A DNA stretch of 64,000 nt from DAIOEK01 sp963828285 (GCA_963828285.1 CAWHEB010000002.1:1240001-1304000); one strand, 5' to 3'; shown: positions 17,643-26,779, counted from the stretch's first letter. Notes: generated by a model not told the origin, from the sequence alone. Made by a program: numbers and translations.

Positions 17643-17999
17643 ATGAGCCGCCGTATTGTATTTTTATTGATGATCGGGTTGGGAGCACTCGCCGGGTTGG
17701 CGTACGGTTGGTTATCTCCGACTGCCGTACGCATCGATAATCCACTCCGTTCGCTCAGACAGGATTATCGAGCGGATTATGTGTTAATGGTCGCTGAGAT
17801 ATACGATAATGACAGCGATCTAAAAATCGCAACTGAACGATTGCAGCAGCTGGATCAATCCCTGCCAACCAAGTTGGTTCTCGATTCAATGGTTTACGCC
17901 CGCAACGCTGGCTATTCCATCGATGATCTCGATTTGATGACCAATTTGGTAAAAGACCTTCAGACTGCCATGCCCATCCCTACGGAGATTGCTCCATGA
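17643..17999 (+). CDS. Membrane-anchored protein of unknown function
   Basis: A 118-residue protein with one N-terminal hydrophobic segment (IVFLLMIGLGALAGLAYGW) and a soluble helical part. The segment LRQDYRADYVLMVAEIYDNDSDLKIATERLQQL resembles one in the next gene's product (EQYRALIATSYNARGDLGRAKARLALL), suggesting related helical-repeat domains. It overlaps the next gene by 4 nt (ATGA), so the two are coupled and may form a complex. No family was recognised. Confidence 0.7.
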   Translation: MSRRIVFLLMIGLGALAGLAYGWLSPTAVRIDNPLRSLRQDYRADYVLMVAEIYDNDSDLKIATERLQQLDQSLPTKLVLDSMVYARNAGYSIDDLDLMTNLVKDLQTAMPIPTEIAP

Positions 18000-18841
18000 G
18001 AGGCCGTGGCGGTTGCATGTTCATCCTCACCGGTCTCGTAATCGGTATTGGTCTGGGATTACTGATATCGCTTATATTGTTCCCGGTCAAGTATTCCAAT
18101 ATATCTCCGGACCTTCTGGGGAACACACAAAAAGAACAGTATCGGGCATTGATCGCGACATCCTATAACGCCCGAGGTGACCTGGGCCGTGCAAAAGCCA
18201 GGCTGGCTTTATTGAAAGATACCGACGCTATCCGTAAGCTGGCCGAGCAAGCTCAGCAGACCATCGCCCAGGCTGGACCAGCGCAGGAAGCGCGGGGATT
18301 GGCTATGCTGGCTGCCGCGATGAATCAACAAATAGTCGGACTGCCTACAAATGTTCCGACTATTGCCGTTCAGATAACCCCGTTGATCACGGATACGCCG
18401 GAGATAATTCTCGATGAGACAGGTACTCCACAGCAACCGGATTCAACCCCCTTGGTCGAAGCAACCGAAGAAGTAATTTTCCCGACTCTCGAACCGAGAC
18501 CGGAACCGGTGGATCCATATGTTTTAAAAGACCGTAAACCGGTTTGCGATGTTGAGCTAAGCGGATTATTGCAGGTGTATGTCATCGATAAAGCTGGCAA
18601 GCCAGTACCCGGGGAAGAGATCATTGTCTCCTGGGCTGATGGCGAGGATCATTTCTTCACCGGATTAAAACCCGGTATTGATCCTGGATATGCAGATTTT
18701 GAGATGGACCCGGAAGGTATTTACAATTTGCGCTTGCTTAATGGCAGCGAGATGTCCACAAAACTTTCGTCACCCAACTGCAAAACGGATGCAGGGATGG
18801 AATACAAAGGCAGCATAAAGCTGATCTTTGGACAACCTTAA
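17996..18841 (+). CDS. Membrane-anchored protein of unknown function, paired with preceding gene
   Basis: A 281-residue protein with one N-terminal transmembrane segment (FILTGLVIGIGLGLLISLILF), a TPR-like helical stretch to about residue 110, a Pro/Thr-rich linker, and a C-terminal beta domain from about residue 175 (VCDVELSGLLQVYVIDKAGKP) with a Cys near each end. The last part resembles carboxypeptidase-regulatory/Ig-like domains of surface proteins. Its start overlaps the upstream gene. It converges with the CBS gene with a 3-nt gap and no obvious terminator. Confidence 0.7.
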   Translation: MRGRGGCMFILTGLVIGIGLGLLISLILFPVKYSNISPDLLGNTQKEQYRALIATSYNARGDLGRAKARLALLKDTDAIRKLAEQAQQTIAQAGPAQEARGLAMLAAAMNQQIVGLPTNVPTIAVQITPLITDTPEIILDETGTPQQPDSTPLVEATEEVIFPTLEPRPEPVDPYVLKDRKPVCDVELSGLLQVYVIDKAGKPVPGEEIIVSWADGEDHFFTGLKPGIDPGYADFEMDPEGIYNLRLLNGSEMSTKLSSPNCKTDAGMEYKGSIKLIFGQP

Positions 18842-18844
18842 GGC

Positions 18845-19276
18845 TTATTCCATAGCCATTTCTTCGAGAAAAGTAATCGTTTCCTGCTGCATACCCATAA
18901 AGGCTTTAACTACGTCGCCCATCGAAATTACACCTACGACCTTAGCTCCTTCAACAACCGGTAAATGACGGATATGGTTATTGCTCATTCGGACCATGGC
19001 TTCTTCCAGTGTATCTGCGGTGCTTGCCACTAAGATCTTCTCGCACATGATCTGTTGTACTGATGTATCTGTAGGGGACTTTCCATTCAGCACCACTTTA
19101 CGGGCGATATCCCTTTCTGAGATAACACCGATAAGTTGATTTTCTTCCATGACCAGCAGGAATCCGATATCTTTCGATGCCATTGCCTCCATGGCATGAA
19201 GTACTTTTGTATCCGGTGTTACGGACCAAACCTTACCCCGTTTACCCGGTAAGATCTGCGCTACTCTGTTTGCCAT
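18845..19276 (-). CDS. CBS-pair domain protein
   Basis: A 143-residue protein made of two CBS motifs: KVWSVTPDTKVLHAMEAMASKDIGFLLV... with GVISERDIARKVV, and ILVASTADTLEEAMVRMS with HIRHLPVVEGAKVVGVISMGDVVKA. Such stand-alone pairs bind AMP/ATP or similar ligands and regulate partner proteins. It is a paralogue of the frameshifted gene at 15133-15583. A strong GGGAGGAAA site precedes the ATG. A partner cannot be named from context. Confidence 0.92.
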   Translation of the reverse strand: MANRVAQILPGKRGKVWSVTPDTKVLHAMEAMASKDIGFLLVMEENQLIGVISERDIARKVVLNGKSPTDTSVQQIMCEKILVASTADTLEEAMVRMSNNHIRHLPVVEGAKVVGVISMGDVVKAFMGMQQETITFLEEMAME

Positions 19277-19472
19277 AATTTCCTCCCGGAATTGAACCTT
19301 CCTGGTTCAGTGGTCATCGGAATAAACTCGTTTGAGTCAAATCCTACTTTCATTATAGGGAGCCATTTCCGCAATAGTCGTCTATACAAGTTAATTCGCC
19401 GTAAATAGTCCGTGAATCTTTAAATGGATCATCCCCGACAAATTGTCGGGGATGGAAAAGAGGAGGAAACTT

Positions 19473-20138
19473 TTACTGCTGTGTGGGCTGAACCGTAGGC
19501 GCTGTAGTCGGTTGTGTATTCTCTGGTTGCCCTGTCTGGTCACTTGAGGAAAATCCCTTACCGCCAAACCCGAAACCGTGCATACCCATACCGAACCCCA
19601 TGTGCCCGTCGTTCTGCTTCATGAAATCTGCCTGCGCCTGGGTGATCAATTTGTCCTTCAGAGCTTGGTCGATCACCTGAGTTTTTACATCGGTTTGCAT
19701 CTGGATCAACTCGGCTACAGTCATGTTTTTCTCTGCAGCGATGTCGAGTAGAGACTTGCCATCCGTAAATTGTTGATTCAATTCGTCAACGGTATAACCA
19801 AGTTTATCAGCCATTGCAGCGATCATTTTTTCGTGAAGCAGACCAGGCTCAAAACCTGCTGTCCCTGCGAAATTTCCCCGGCGGTTCTCATCGTTATCGT
19901 TGAAACCAAAGCCGTTCATCATTCCGCGGTTCCCGCCACCCATTCTACCCTGGCCGTAGGTTCCACCATCACGATCAACACCGTTTTGGTTATTAAAGGC
20001 AAAGCCATTTCTGGCTTGGACCATCATTCCTACGGGAGAAAGACTATGGGAACGGAATAATGCAACTGCTCCTAAAGCTACACCCGCAACCGCGATCACC
20101 GCGACTATTGAAACTACCACTATTGCTATTTTGCTCAT
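19473..20138 (-). CDS. Secreted Met/Gly-rich protein with signal anchor
   Basis: A 221-residue protein. It has an N-terminal membrane anchor (IVVVSIVAVIAVAGVALGAVALF), a Gly/Met/Asn-rich region (GRMGGGNRGMMNGFGFND), a helical middle (LHEKMIAAMADKLGYTVDEL to LITQAQADFMKQ), a second Met/His/Gly-rich stretch (GHMGFGMGMHGFGFGGKGF) and a Pro/Thr/Gln tail. The helical part is like DUF2680-type secreted proteins. The Met/His-rich segments could bind Cu(I) or another soft metal (inference). It is divergent from the response regulator-kinase operon and is a natural target of it. An AAGGAG site precedes the ATG. Confidence 0.78.
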   Translation of the reverse strand: MSKIAIVVVSIVAVIAVAGVALGAVALFRSHSLSPVGMMVQARNGFAFNNQNGVDRDGGTYGQGRMGGGNRGMMNGFGFNDNDENRRGNFAGTAGFEPGLLHEKMIAAMADKLGYTVDELNQQFTDGKSLLDIAAEKNMTVAELIQMQTDVKTQVIDQALKDKLITQAQADFMKQNDGHMGFGMGMHGFGFGGKGFSSSDQTGQPENTQPTTAPTVQPTQQ

Positions 20139-20287
20139 ATATCACTCCTTTTGTGATTGATACATTCATTCTATTTGATGGTTGTGAAGAAGTTGTGAAG
20201 GAGAATTGAAGATATTATGTGGAAAAAATACAGATATGAAGATTTGATGAAGCTTTTTACTCGAAATGGTTCGCTTGAAGCCGCCTT

Positions 20288-20296
20288 TGCTATAAT
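20288..20296 (+). promoter_or_regulatory. Extended -10 of the two-component operon (leaderless)
   Basis: TGC-TATAAT with 6 nt before the ATG at 20303 and no Shine-Dalgarno sequence. The geometry is identical to that of gatC. Confidence 0.6.
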
Positions 20297-20302
20297 GTCA
20301 GC

Positions 20303-20998
20303 ATGCGGACTATATTGATCATAGAAGACGAATTTGAACTCGCCAGGGTTTTAGCCTCATATTTACAGAAAGCGGATTATTCGGTTCTGATCGAGAATCG
20401 CGGAGACAGCGGTTTATCTGCCTGGAAAAACCGAAAACCCGATCTTGTAATATTGGATCTAAATTTACCGGGCATGGACGGTCTGGATGTCGCCAGGGCA
20501 ATCCGTAAGGAAGGCGAAACTCCCATCATCATGCTGACTGCCCGTGTCGAAGAGACTGATCGTCTCATCGGTCTTGAACTTGGCGCGGATGATTACGTGA
20601 CAAAACCTTTCTCTCCCCGTGAAGTCGTAGCCAGGGTAAAAACGGTGCTTAAGCGGTCAACTGCTTCCCCGGTCAATGTCATCAAAAAAATTATAATTGG
20701 CGAACTGGTCGTAGATATTGACTCAAGGCAGGTGACTTTGAACGAAAATGAGATTGATTTTACACCTTCCGAATTCAATATACTCGCCGAACTTGCTGGT
20801 CATCCCGGTAGGGTTTATACCCGGATGCAGTTATTGGAAGCTGCCCAGGGAAATACATTTGAAGGTTATGAACGCACCATAGATGTTCATGTAAAAAATA
20901 TTCGTGCCAAAATCGAGACCGATTCCCATGATCCACAATATATACAAACTGTTTTTGGGGTTGGATATCGTTTCCAACGAGGCGGGGAAAACTCATGA
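20303..20998 (+). CDS. OmpR/PhoB-family response regulator
   Basis: A 231-residue regulator. The receiver domain has acidic residues IIEDE, phospho-acceptor D52 (VILDLNLPGMDG), the conserved Thr (MLTAR) and Lys (YVTKPFSPRE). The C-terminal winged-helix output domain runs from about residue 130 (DSRQVTLNENEIDFTPSEFNIL) to GVGYRF. It binds DNA when phosphorylated by its kinase partner, encoded by the next gene with a 4-nt overlap. The start is apparently leaderless. The divergent Met/Gly-rich secreted protein is a likely target. Confidence 0.95.
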   Translation: MRTILIIEDEFELARVLASYLQKADYSVLIENRGDSGLSAWKNRKPDLVILDLNLPGMDGLDVARAIRKEGETPIIMLTARVEETDRLIGLELGADDYVTKPFSPREVVARVKTVLKRSTASPVNVIKKIIIGELVVDIDSRQVTLNENEIDFTPSEFNILAELAGHPGRVYTRMQLLEAAQGNTFEGYERTIDVHVKNIRAKIETDSHDPQYIQTVFGVGYRFQRGGENS

Positions 20999-22374
20999 AG
21001 ACCAGGTTGTTATTGGCGATGTTACTGGTGATATTGGTGACGGTATTGAGCATGGTCGTGCTTGCCCAGGTCAATGCCGCCCGGGAAGTCTACACTTTCA
21101 TGTTCCGCGGAGGAATGTCCGGGTTGGATAATATGGTTTCTTCATTGGAACAATATTACGCAGTCAACAATTCGTGGACAGGTGTTGATAAGATTATGAC
21201 TGATCTGGAACCCGGTCCCGGTATGATGCGTGGTTCAGGAATGGGCGGACATGGAACCGGTCAGGAGATCATGCGCGCGGATGCCATATTGACCGACGTG
21301 GATGGAAATATTCTAGCGGAGACTGGTAATCCTTCGGTGAGTAGAACGATTTCGACAACCGCGTTGGAGACATCAATTCCACTTCGGAATAATAACCTGA
21401 TCATTGGATACTTGTACGCATCTGGTGGTGTAAACCTCAGACCCGGTAGTGAAAAACCTCTGGTTCTAAGATTGAATCAAATGGCTTGGAATGCCGCACT
21501 GATCGGCGCTGGTATCGCAATTATTCTTTCCTTCGTTCTGGGAACCTGGTTCCTCAAACCTGTATCCCGGTTGACCAAAGCAGCGTCAGCTTTGGGAAAG
21601 GGGGACCTTACCCAGCGGGTTCCTCATCAGGGGAACGACGAACTTGCCCAACTGGCGTTGTCATTTAATCAAATGGCTGAATCGTTGCAGACCGCGGAAA
21701 ACAACCGCAAAGCAATGACCGCGGATATTGCACACGAACTTCGTACTCCGCTTTCCATTCAGCGTGCAAATCTTGAGGCGATGGAAGATGGGGTTTATCC
21801 ATTGACTGCCGAAAATCTCAAACCTGTTCTGGAACAAAACATTTTATTAAGCAGATTGGTTGACGATCTGCGGATCCTCGCATTGGCTGATGCAGGCGAA
21901 CTCCGATTGGATATGATCAACACCGACATCAATGGACTCGTTACAAAATTGGCGAACCGGTTCCAACCACAGGCGACAGCTCAGCAAGTGGATCTCACAG
22001 TGAATGTGCCTGACGAGGTCATCCATTCTGACATCGATCCCATGCGCATCGAACAGATCCTGACTAACCTGATCGGCAACGCATTCCGGTTCACACCGAC
22101 CGAGGGAAAGATCAACGCCCAACTGGAATACGGAAATGGTTCCATCTCCGTGAGTGTCACGGACAGCGGTCCAGGAATTCCCGATGACGAACTCCCCAGA
22201 ATCTTTGAACGCTTCTATCGAGTGGATAAAGCGCGGGCAAGGGATCTTGGCGGTAGCGGGTTGGGATTGGCCATCTCGCGTCAGTTAGCCCGGGCTCATG
22301 GTGGTGATATCAAAGCAGAGAATGTGCCTGAAGGTGGCGCACGGTTTACTATGATCCTCCCATTACGTGGATAA
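20995..22374 (+). CDS. Membrane sensor histidine kinase
   Basis: A 459-residue kinase. It has TM1 at the N-terminus, an extracytoplasmic sensor of about 130 residues with a Met/Gly-rich stretch (GPGMMRGSGMGGHGTG), TM2 (AALIGAGIAIILSFVLGTWFL), HAMP, HisKA with phospho-acceptor H247 (IAHELRTPLS), and HATPase with N, G1 and G2 boxes (NLIGNAFRFT, DSGPGIP, GGSGLGLAIS). It phosphorylates the upstream regulator. The Met-rich sensor loop echoes the composition of the divergent secreted protein, suggesting a shared ligand, possibly a soft metal (inference). Confidence 0.95.
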   Translation: MKTRLLLAMLLVILVTVLSMVVLAQVNAAREVYTFMFRGGMSGLDNMVSSLEQYYAVNNSWTGVDKIMTDLEPGPGMMRGSGMGGHGTGQEIMRADAILTDVDGNILAETGNPSVSRTISTTALETSIPLRNNNLIIGYLYASGGVNLRPGSEKPLVLRLNQMAWNAALIGAGIAIILSFVLGTWFLKPVSRLTKAASALGKGDLTQRVPHQGNDELAQLALSFNQMAESLQTAENNRKAMTADIAHELRTPLSIQRANLEAMEDGVYPLTAENLKPVLEQNILLSRLVDDLRILALADAGELRLDMINTDINGLVTKLANRFQPQATAQQVDLTVNVPDEVIHSDIDPMRIEQILTNLIGNAFRFTPTEGKINAQLEYGNGSISVSVTDSGPGIPDDELPRIFERFYRVDKARARDLGGSGLGLAISRQLARAHGGDIKAENVPEGGARFTMILPLRG

Positions 22375-22395
22375 TCAGAAAAGAAATCAAGAACA

Positions 22396-22424
22396 AAAAA
22401 TTCCCGGGAATAACCGGGAATTTT
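22396..22424. terminator. Bidirectional terminator
   Basis: Stem AAAATTCCCGG / CCGGGAATTTT between the kinase (plus) and methyltransferase (minus) genes, with T4 on plus and T6 on minus. Confidence 0.8.
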
Positions 22425-22443
22425 GATAAATCAAATTATATTG

Positions 22444-23328
22444 TTAGTCGAGCCGGAAATCGTAAATCCCATTGCGGATGGGATACTCGTGCTTGCACTT
22501 TTGACAGACTACTTTTTCTTTTGTCTCATTCACATGGTCGCTGCCGCAAGCAGGGCAGTGGAAAAAACCGGGTGATGAAGTTTTTTCCATATACAGATCA
22601 CTTTTCACAAAAACACTGGGGGAAAGCTGCCAGTAATCTCCTGTTTTTTGGAACATCGAATCCAGCCAGACCATGGTCTTTAACGAAAGGATCCGTTTGA
22701 TGAAACCTGAGCGTAAATGCGAAACTGTAAGGATCTTATTTATGCGGAAACCCGCATCCTCCAACCATTTTCTAATATTCTTCGGATGGAAATTGAAATT
22801 TAATTTGGTGAATTCCAACGGCGTAGGCAGGAAGGGGTTTTTACTGGTCAGGAAGAATGTCCAACGCAGGATAGCTTTCAGGTTCTGTTTGTTGGCGAAC
22901 TCAAGAATGAAGGTCGCGTCCTCAGCTAACACTCGTTCCACTTCATTGATCGCTTTTGGAGCATCCGCCATATGATGCAGTGTGCGGATCATGGTAGCGC
23001 CGTCAAACAATCCCTCCACAAACGGCAGGCGATAGACATCTGCTGCGACGTATATATATCTGTCCGAGTTGCCCAATTTTGCTTGGGCTTGTTCGAGTTG
23101 TGACATCGAATAATCCAGCAGGACGATCTTCTCATATCCCTTGTATCGTGGAGTATTACGGCCTGCTCCTGCTCCAAGTTCCAGCAATAATTTTCCGCTG
23201 GTCGGCAGCATTCGTTCGAGCGCAACAGCTTCGACAGCATCTTCGTACTCACGACCGCCCTCTTCCCAGAAACTTTTCTGGTAATCGGACCCTTCGTAAC
23301 TGCATATAGGTGGTTTGTTTTCTGTCAT
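22444..23328 (-). CDS. SAM-dependent methyltransferase with C-terminal zinc ribbon
   Basis: A 294-residue class I methyltransferase. The SAM-binding motif LLLELGAGAGRNT is at about residues 47-59, followed by VLLDYSMSQLEQA and DVYRLPF. After the catalytic domain a short Trm112-like zinc ribbon (CPACG, then CQKCKHEYPIRNGIYDF) closes the protein. The substrate is unknown; this layout occurs in small-molecule and rRNA methyltransferases. It lies directly downstream of the SRP RNA on the same strand and may be partly transcribed from that promoter; a weaker -10-like TAGAAC lies 8 nt before its ATG. Confidence 0.85.
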   Translation of the reverse strand: MTENKPPICSYEGSDYQKSFWEEGGREYEDAVEAVALERMLPTSGKLLLELGAGAGRNTPRYKGYEKIVLLDYSMSQLEQAQAKLGNSDRYIYVAADVYRLPFVEGLFDGATMIRTLHHMADAPKAINEVERVLAEDATFILEFANKQNLKAILRWTFFLTSKNPFLPTPLEFTKLNFNFHPKNIRKWLEDAGFRINKILTVSHLRSGFIKRILSLKTMVWLDSMFQKTGDYWQLSPSVFVKSDLYMEKTSSPGFFHCPACGSDHVNETKEKVVCQKCKHEYPIRNGIYDFRLD

Positions 23329-23352
23329 ATTTGGGTGTTCTAATTTGAAGTT

Positions 23353-23463
23353 GAGTACCGAACAGGCTTCCCGGCGGCACCCGGAGAGATCTCCTTACCG
23401 CTGCTTCCTCTCGGACCTGACGGGTTTCGAAGAATTCCGCCGCGCCGGACCCATCCGGTACTC
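23353..23463 (-). ncRNA. ffs: Signal recognition particle RNA, small bacterial type
   Basis: A minus-strand RNA of about 111 nt. The apical domain that binds Ffh is plain: GTCAGGTCC, then GAGGAAGCAGC and the facing GGTAAGG. The ends pair (GAGTACCG with CGGTACTC) and so do the flanking helices (GGCGG with CCGCC). This is the 4.5S-like, Alu-less form. With Ffh it targets nascent membrane proteins to FtsY. A consensus promoter (TTGACA-N18-TATCCT) ends 7 nt before the 5' end. Confidence 0.93.
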
Positions 23464-23470
23464 GTGTCAA

Positions 23471-23500
23471 AGGATACCTTGAGGTAGCTTGACCTGTCAA
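23471..23500 (-). promoter_or_regulatory. SRP RNA promoter
   Basis: On the minus strand TTGACA (23500-23495), an 18-nt spacer and TATCCT (23476-23471), with 7 nt to the RNA 5' end. Confidence 0.8.
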
Positions 23501-23529
23501 GGTAATCACAGCATTCCGAAAGCCTGTAA

Positions 23530-23558
23530 TTGACACGGCTACTTCGCAAGGGTAGAAT
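23530..23558 (+). promoter_or_regulatory. Consensus promoter of the helicase gene
   Basis: TTGACA (23530-23535), a 17-nt spacer and TAGAAT (23553-23558). The ATG at 23557 overlaps the -10 box, so transcription should start near the in-frame GTG at 23566, giving a leaderless mRNA. Confidence 0.65.
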
Positions 23559-23565
23559 GACTCTC

Positions 23566-25776
23566 GTGGAATTCCTATCCGAACTCAATGAACAACAAAA
23601 ACTGGCAGTCAATGCCCCCGATGGTCCTGTTCTGGTTCTGGCCGGACCCGGATCAGGCAAAACCCGGGTATTAACCCGCCGCATCGCTTACCTGATCGGT
23701 GGAAAAGGGATCCGTCCTCACAACATCCTGGCGGTCACTTTCACCAACCGGGCAGCCCGTGAAATGGAAAACCGGGTATTTGACCTGTTAGGCGGCGAGC
23801 AGCGCGGCATGATGCTGGGGACATTCCATTCAGTCTGCGCGCGGATCCTTCGCCGTGAAGCAAAATATCTGGGACTCACTCAGGATTTCACCATCTTCGA
23901 TGAAGACGATCAGCAGTCGCTAGTCAAAAAAGCGCTCCGTGAACTCAACATCGACGACAAACTCAATAAACCCGCCGCGGTATTAGCCAGCATCTCCAGA
24001 GCCAAGAACGATATGATCGACCCGGAAGGGATCGATATCAAAGGTTATAAAGACCAGGTTGTCCAAAAAGTCTATACCCGTTACCAGCAGCTTCTATTAA
24101 GTTGCAATGCAGTGGATTTCGATGACCTGCTGCTCAGTACTGCCCGCATCCTTCAGGAATACCCGGTCGTACGCGACTTCTACTCCCAACGTTTCCAGCA
24201 TGTCCTCGTAGATGAATTCCAGGATACGAACCGTGCCCAGTATATGCTGTTGCGTCATCTAACCTCCACGCATGGGAATATATTCGTGGTTGGTGATGAA
24301 GATCAATCCATCTACCGCTGGCGCGGCGCGGATTATCACAACGTTCTCCTCTTCGAGAACGATTATCCGGGATATAAAAAGATTCTTCTGGAGCAAAACT
24401 ACCGTTCCACTCAAAAGATCCTGGATGCTGCTAAAGCGGTTATTGATCGCAATACCAACCGGACCATCAAGAATTTAAAGACAAATCGCGATGCGGGTGA
24501 GCGGATCAACCTGTACGAAGCCAATGACGACCGCGGTGAAGCTGAATACGTGGTCAATAAGATCAAAACTGAAATTGAACATAAACGCTTTCAACCCAAG
24601 GATTTTGCGGTGATGTACCGTACCAACGCCCAATCACGGTTGATGGAAGAAGCATTCCTGCATGCCGGTATGCGCTATCGTCTGGTTGGCGCCCAACGCT
24701 TCTATGGACGGCGCGAAGTCAAAGACTGCATCGCCTATCTGCGTCTGGTCCACAACCCTGCGGATGATGTCAGTCTGGAACGGGTCATTAATGTTCCTCC
24801 GCGTGGGATCGGAGATAAATCCATCTCAGTACTGCGCGATTATGCCACCTCGTTACGTTCACCGGAAGCATCGATCGTGATGGAACTATCCAAGGGGACA
24901 GGTTCGGCACATTGGTCCGCGTTCAGCGGAGCGGCAGCTAATCGCCTGGCCGACTTCGGCAGTCGGCTCGAAGAGTGGATCAGCCTGAAAGACACTACGT
25001 CGCTGCCGGATTTATTCAAAAAAATCCTTGCCGATGTGAATTATCGCGAATATATCGAAGATGGTACCGAAGAAGGCGTGGATCGCTGGGAAAACGTGGA
25101 AGAGTTGATGCGTCTGACTTATGAATATGAGCAGACAGGCATTGTAACCTTCCTTGAAAACCTCGCATTGGTTGCCGATCAGGACACCCTCCCCGATACA
25201 CCCGATACACCGACTTTGCTGACTCTCCATGCAAGTAAAGGTCTGGAATTCAGAGTGGTCTTTATCGCGGGACTGGACGAGAAAGTACTCCCTCATAGCC
25301 GGTCGTTTGACGACCCTGAACAAATGGCTGAGGAACGGCGTTTGTTCTACGTCGGCATCACCCGCACCAAAGACAAGCTTTACCTGACACGGGCTGAAAG
25401 CCGTGCCATGTTTGGTGGATACGACTATACCGATGCATCCCGGTTCCTGGAAGATATTCCCTCGAACCTGATGAATAAAGAAAGCAAACCCAGAGCCACA
25501 CAATCCCGCTATGATTGGGATGATAATAGATCGGGATCTTCAAGTTTCGATCCATCCGCATATGCCTGGAAAAGACCGGTCACAAAACCGGTCGAGCAGA
25601 AAGTGGTGGAACAAAAATATAAGCCGAACATGCGTGTCAATCACCCATCCTGGGGCGAGGGATTGGTGATGGCCAGTAAAATCCTGGATGGTGAAGAAGT
25701 GGTCGATGTCGCTTTTGAATCAGTTGGCTTCAAAAAACTGATCGCATCCATGGCCGGATTGGTGATCGTCTCTTAG
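23566..25776 (+). CDS. pcrA: UvrD/PcrA-type ATP-dependent DNA helicase
   Basis: A superfamily 1A helicase of 736 residues from GTG 23566 (739 from ATG 23557). Motifs in order: Q motif LNEQQKLAVNA, Walker A LAGPGSGKTRVLT, Ia TFTNRAAREM, II VDEFQDTN, III GDEDQSIYRWRGA, IV QNYRST, V LTLHASKGLEF and VI EERRLFYVGITRTKDKLYL. The C-terminal Tudor-like domain (VNHPSWGEGLV) is the RNA-polymerase/DNA-binding tail of PcrA-type proteins. It unwinds 3'-5' in nucleotide excision repair, mismatch repair and replication-conflict resolution. GTG is chosen because the upstream ATG lies inside the -10 box of a near-perfect promoter. Confidence 0.93.
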   Translation: MEFLSELNEQQKLAVNAPDGPVLVLAGPGSGKTRVLTRRIAYLIGGKGIRPHNILAVTFTNRAAREMENRVFDLLGGEQRGMMLGTFHSVCARILRREAKYLGLTQDFTIFDEDDQQSLVKKALRELNIDDKLNKPAAVLASISRAKNDMIDPEGIDIKGYKDQVVQKVYTRYQQLLLSCNAVDFDDLLLSTARILQEYPVVRDFYSQRFQHVLVDEFQDTNRAQYMLLRHLTSTHGNIFVVGDEDQSIYRWRGADYHNVLLFENDYPGYKKILLEQNYRSTQKILDAAKAVIDRNTNRTIKNLKTNRDAGERINLYEANDDRGEAEYVVNKIKTEIEHKRFQPKDFAVMYRTNAQSRLMEEAFLHAGMRYRLVGAQRFYGRREVKDCIAYLRLVHNPADDVSLERVINVPPRGIGDKSISVLRDYATSLRSPEASIVMELSKGTGSAHWSAFSGAAANRLADFGSRLEEWISLKDTTSLPDLFKKILADVNYREYIEDGTEEGVDRWENVEELMRLTYEYEQTGIVTFLENLALVADQDTLPDTPDTPTLLTLHASKGLEFRVVFIAGLDEKVLPHSRSFDDPEQMAEERRLFYVGITRTKDKLYLTRAESRAMFGGYDYTDASRFLEDIPSNLMNKESKPRATQSRYDWDDNRSGSSSFDPSAYAWKRPVTKPVEQKVVEQKYKPNMRVNHPSWGEGLVMASKILDGEEVVDVAFESVGFKKLIASMAGLVIVS

Positions 25777-25804
25777 TCAATCGAGTTGAAAGGCGGGATA
25801 ACTC

Positions 25805-26779
25805 ATGAATATTTTCGTTACTGGCGGTGCAGGTTATATCGGATCGGCAACAGCAGCCACTCTGCTTGAAGCTGGTCATTCTGTGACAGTGTTCGACTCT
25901 CTCGTCAAAGGTTATCAACAGGCTGTTCCGCAGGGTGCAAAATTTATCCAGGCGGACCTTGCTGACGTATCCTCTGTTGACAGAGCTTTATCTGCCGAGA
26001 AATTTGATGCGGTGATGCACTTTGCCGCTTTCATCGAAGCCGGCGAAAGTATGCGCCAGCCCGGGAAATTTTTCTCCAACAACTTCCACAATACCATTCA
26101 CCTGCTTGATGCCATGTCCAAAAATGGGATAAACAAACTGGTGTTCTCATCCACTGCTGGTGTCTTTGCATCTTCTGACGAACCGCTTCATGAGGACAGT
26201 CCCAAAGGTCCGACCAGCGTATATGGTCATTCGAAATATATGGTCGAGCAAGCCCTGACCTGGTATCAACAGATCCACGGATTACGCTATGCCGCTCTAA
26301 GATATTTCAATGCTGCCGGCGCGCTACCCGGTCGTGGCGAGGCGCATCAACCTGAGAGTCATCTCATCCCATTGGTTTTGCAGGTGGCATTGGGACAGCG
26401 CGAGAAGATCGCCATCTTCGGCACCGATTATCCGACACCCGATGGGACGAATATCCGCGATTACATTCATATTCAGGATCTGGTCAGCGCCCATTTGCTT
26501 TCTTTGAACGGATTGGATCACAAAGATAAGATGGTCTACAATCTTGGAAATGGCAAGGGATATTCAGTGCGTGAGGTGGTCGATACCGCCCGAAAAGTGA
26601 CCGGGAAATCCATCCCTGTGGAGGAATCTCCACGGCGTCCGGGTGATGCTCCAAGGTTGGTGGCAAGTTCAGAGAAGATCCGCAAAGAGCTGGGATGGAA
26701 ACCTGTGGTTCCCGGATTGGAAGAGATCATCCAATCTGCCTGGGATTGGCATCAATCTCATCCCAACGGATACAACTAA
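25805..26779 (+). CDS. galE: UDP-glucose 4-epimerase
   Basis: A 324-residue extended short-chain dehydrogenase. The NAD-binding motif GGAGYIGS is at residues 7-14, the catalytic Ser/Thr lies in FSSTAGVFA, and the YGHSKYMVEQ segment holds the YxxxK pair. RYFNAAGA and the C-terminal LGWKPVVPGLEEII fit GalE. It interconverts UDP-glucose and UDP-galactose for exopolysaccharide or galactose use. It starts 28 nt after the helicase gene with an AAAGGCGGG site, and its last 4 nt overlap the convergent CapA-like gene. Confidence 0.92.
   Translation: MNIFVTGGAGYIGSATAATLLEAGHSVTVFDSLVKGYQQAVPQGAKFIQADLADVSSVDRALSAEKFDAVMHFAAFIEAGESMRQPGKFFSNNFHNTIHLLDAMSKNGINKLVFSSTAGVFASSDEPLHEDSPKGPTSVYGHSKYMVEQALTWYQQIHGLRYAALRYFNAAGALPGRGEAHQPESHLIPLVLQVALGQREKIAIFGTDYPTPDGTNIRDYIHIQDLVSAHLLSLNGLDHKDKMVYNLGNGKGYSVREVVDTARKVTGKSIPVEESPRRPGDAPRLVASSEKIRKELGWKPVVPGLEEIIQSAWDWHQSHPNGYN

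Noticed and set aside
19431..19453. Strong inverted repeat as terminator of the Met/Gly-rich protein
   Set aside because: The 11-bp arms are clear, but the loop is tiny and no T tract follows on the minus strand; could be an operator or a weak terminator, so not called.
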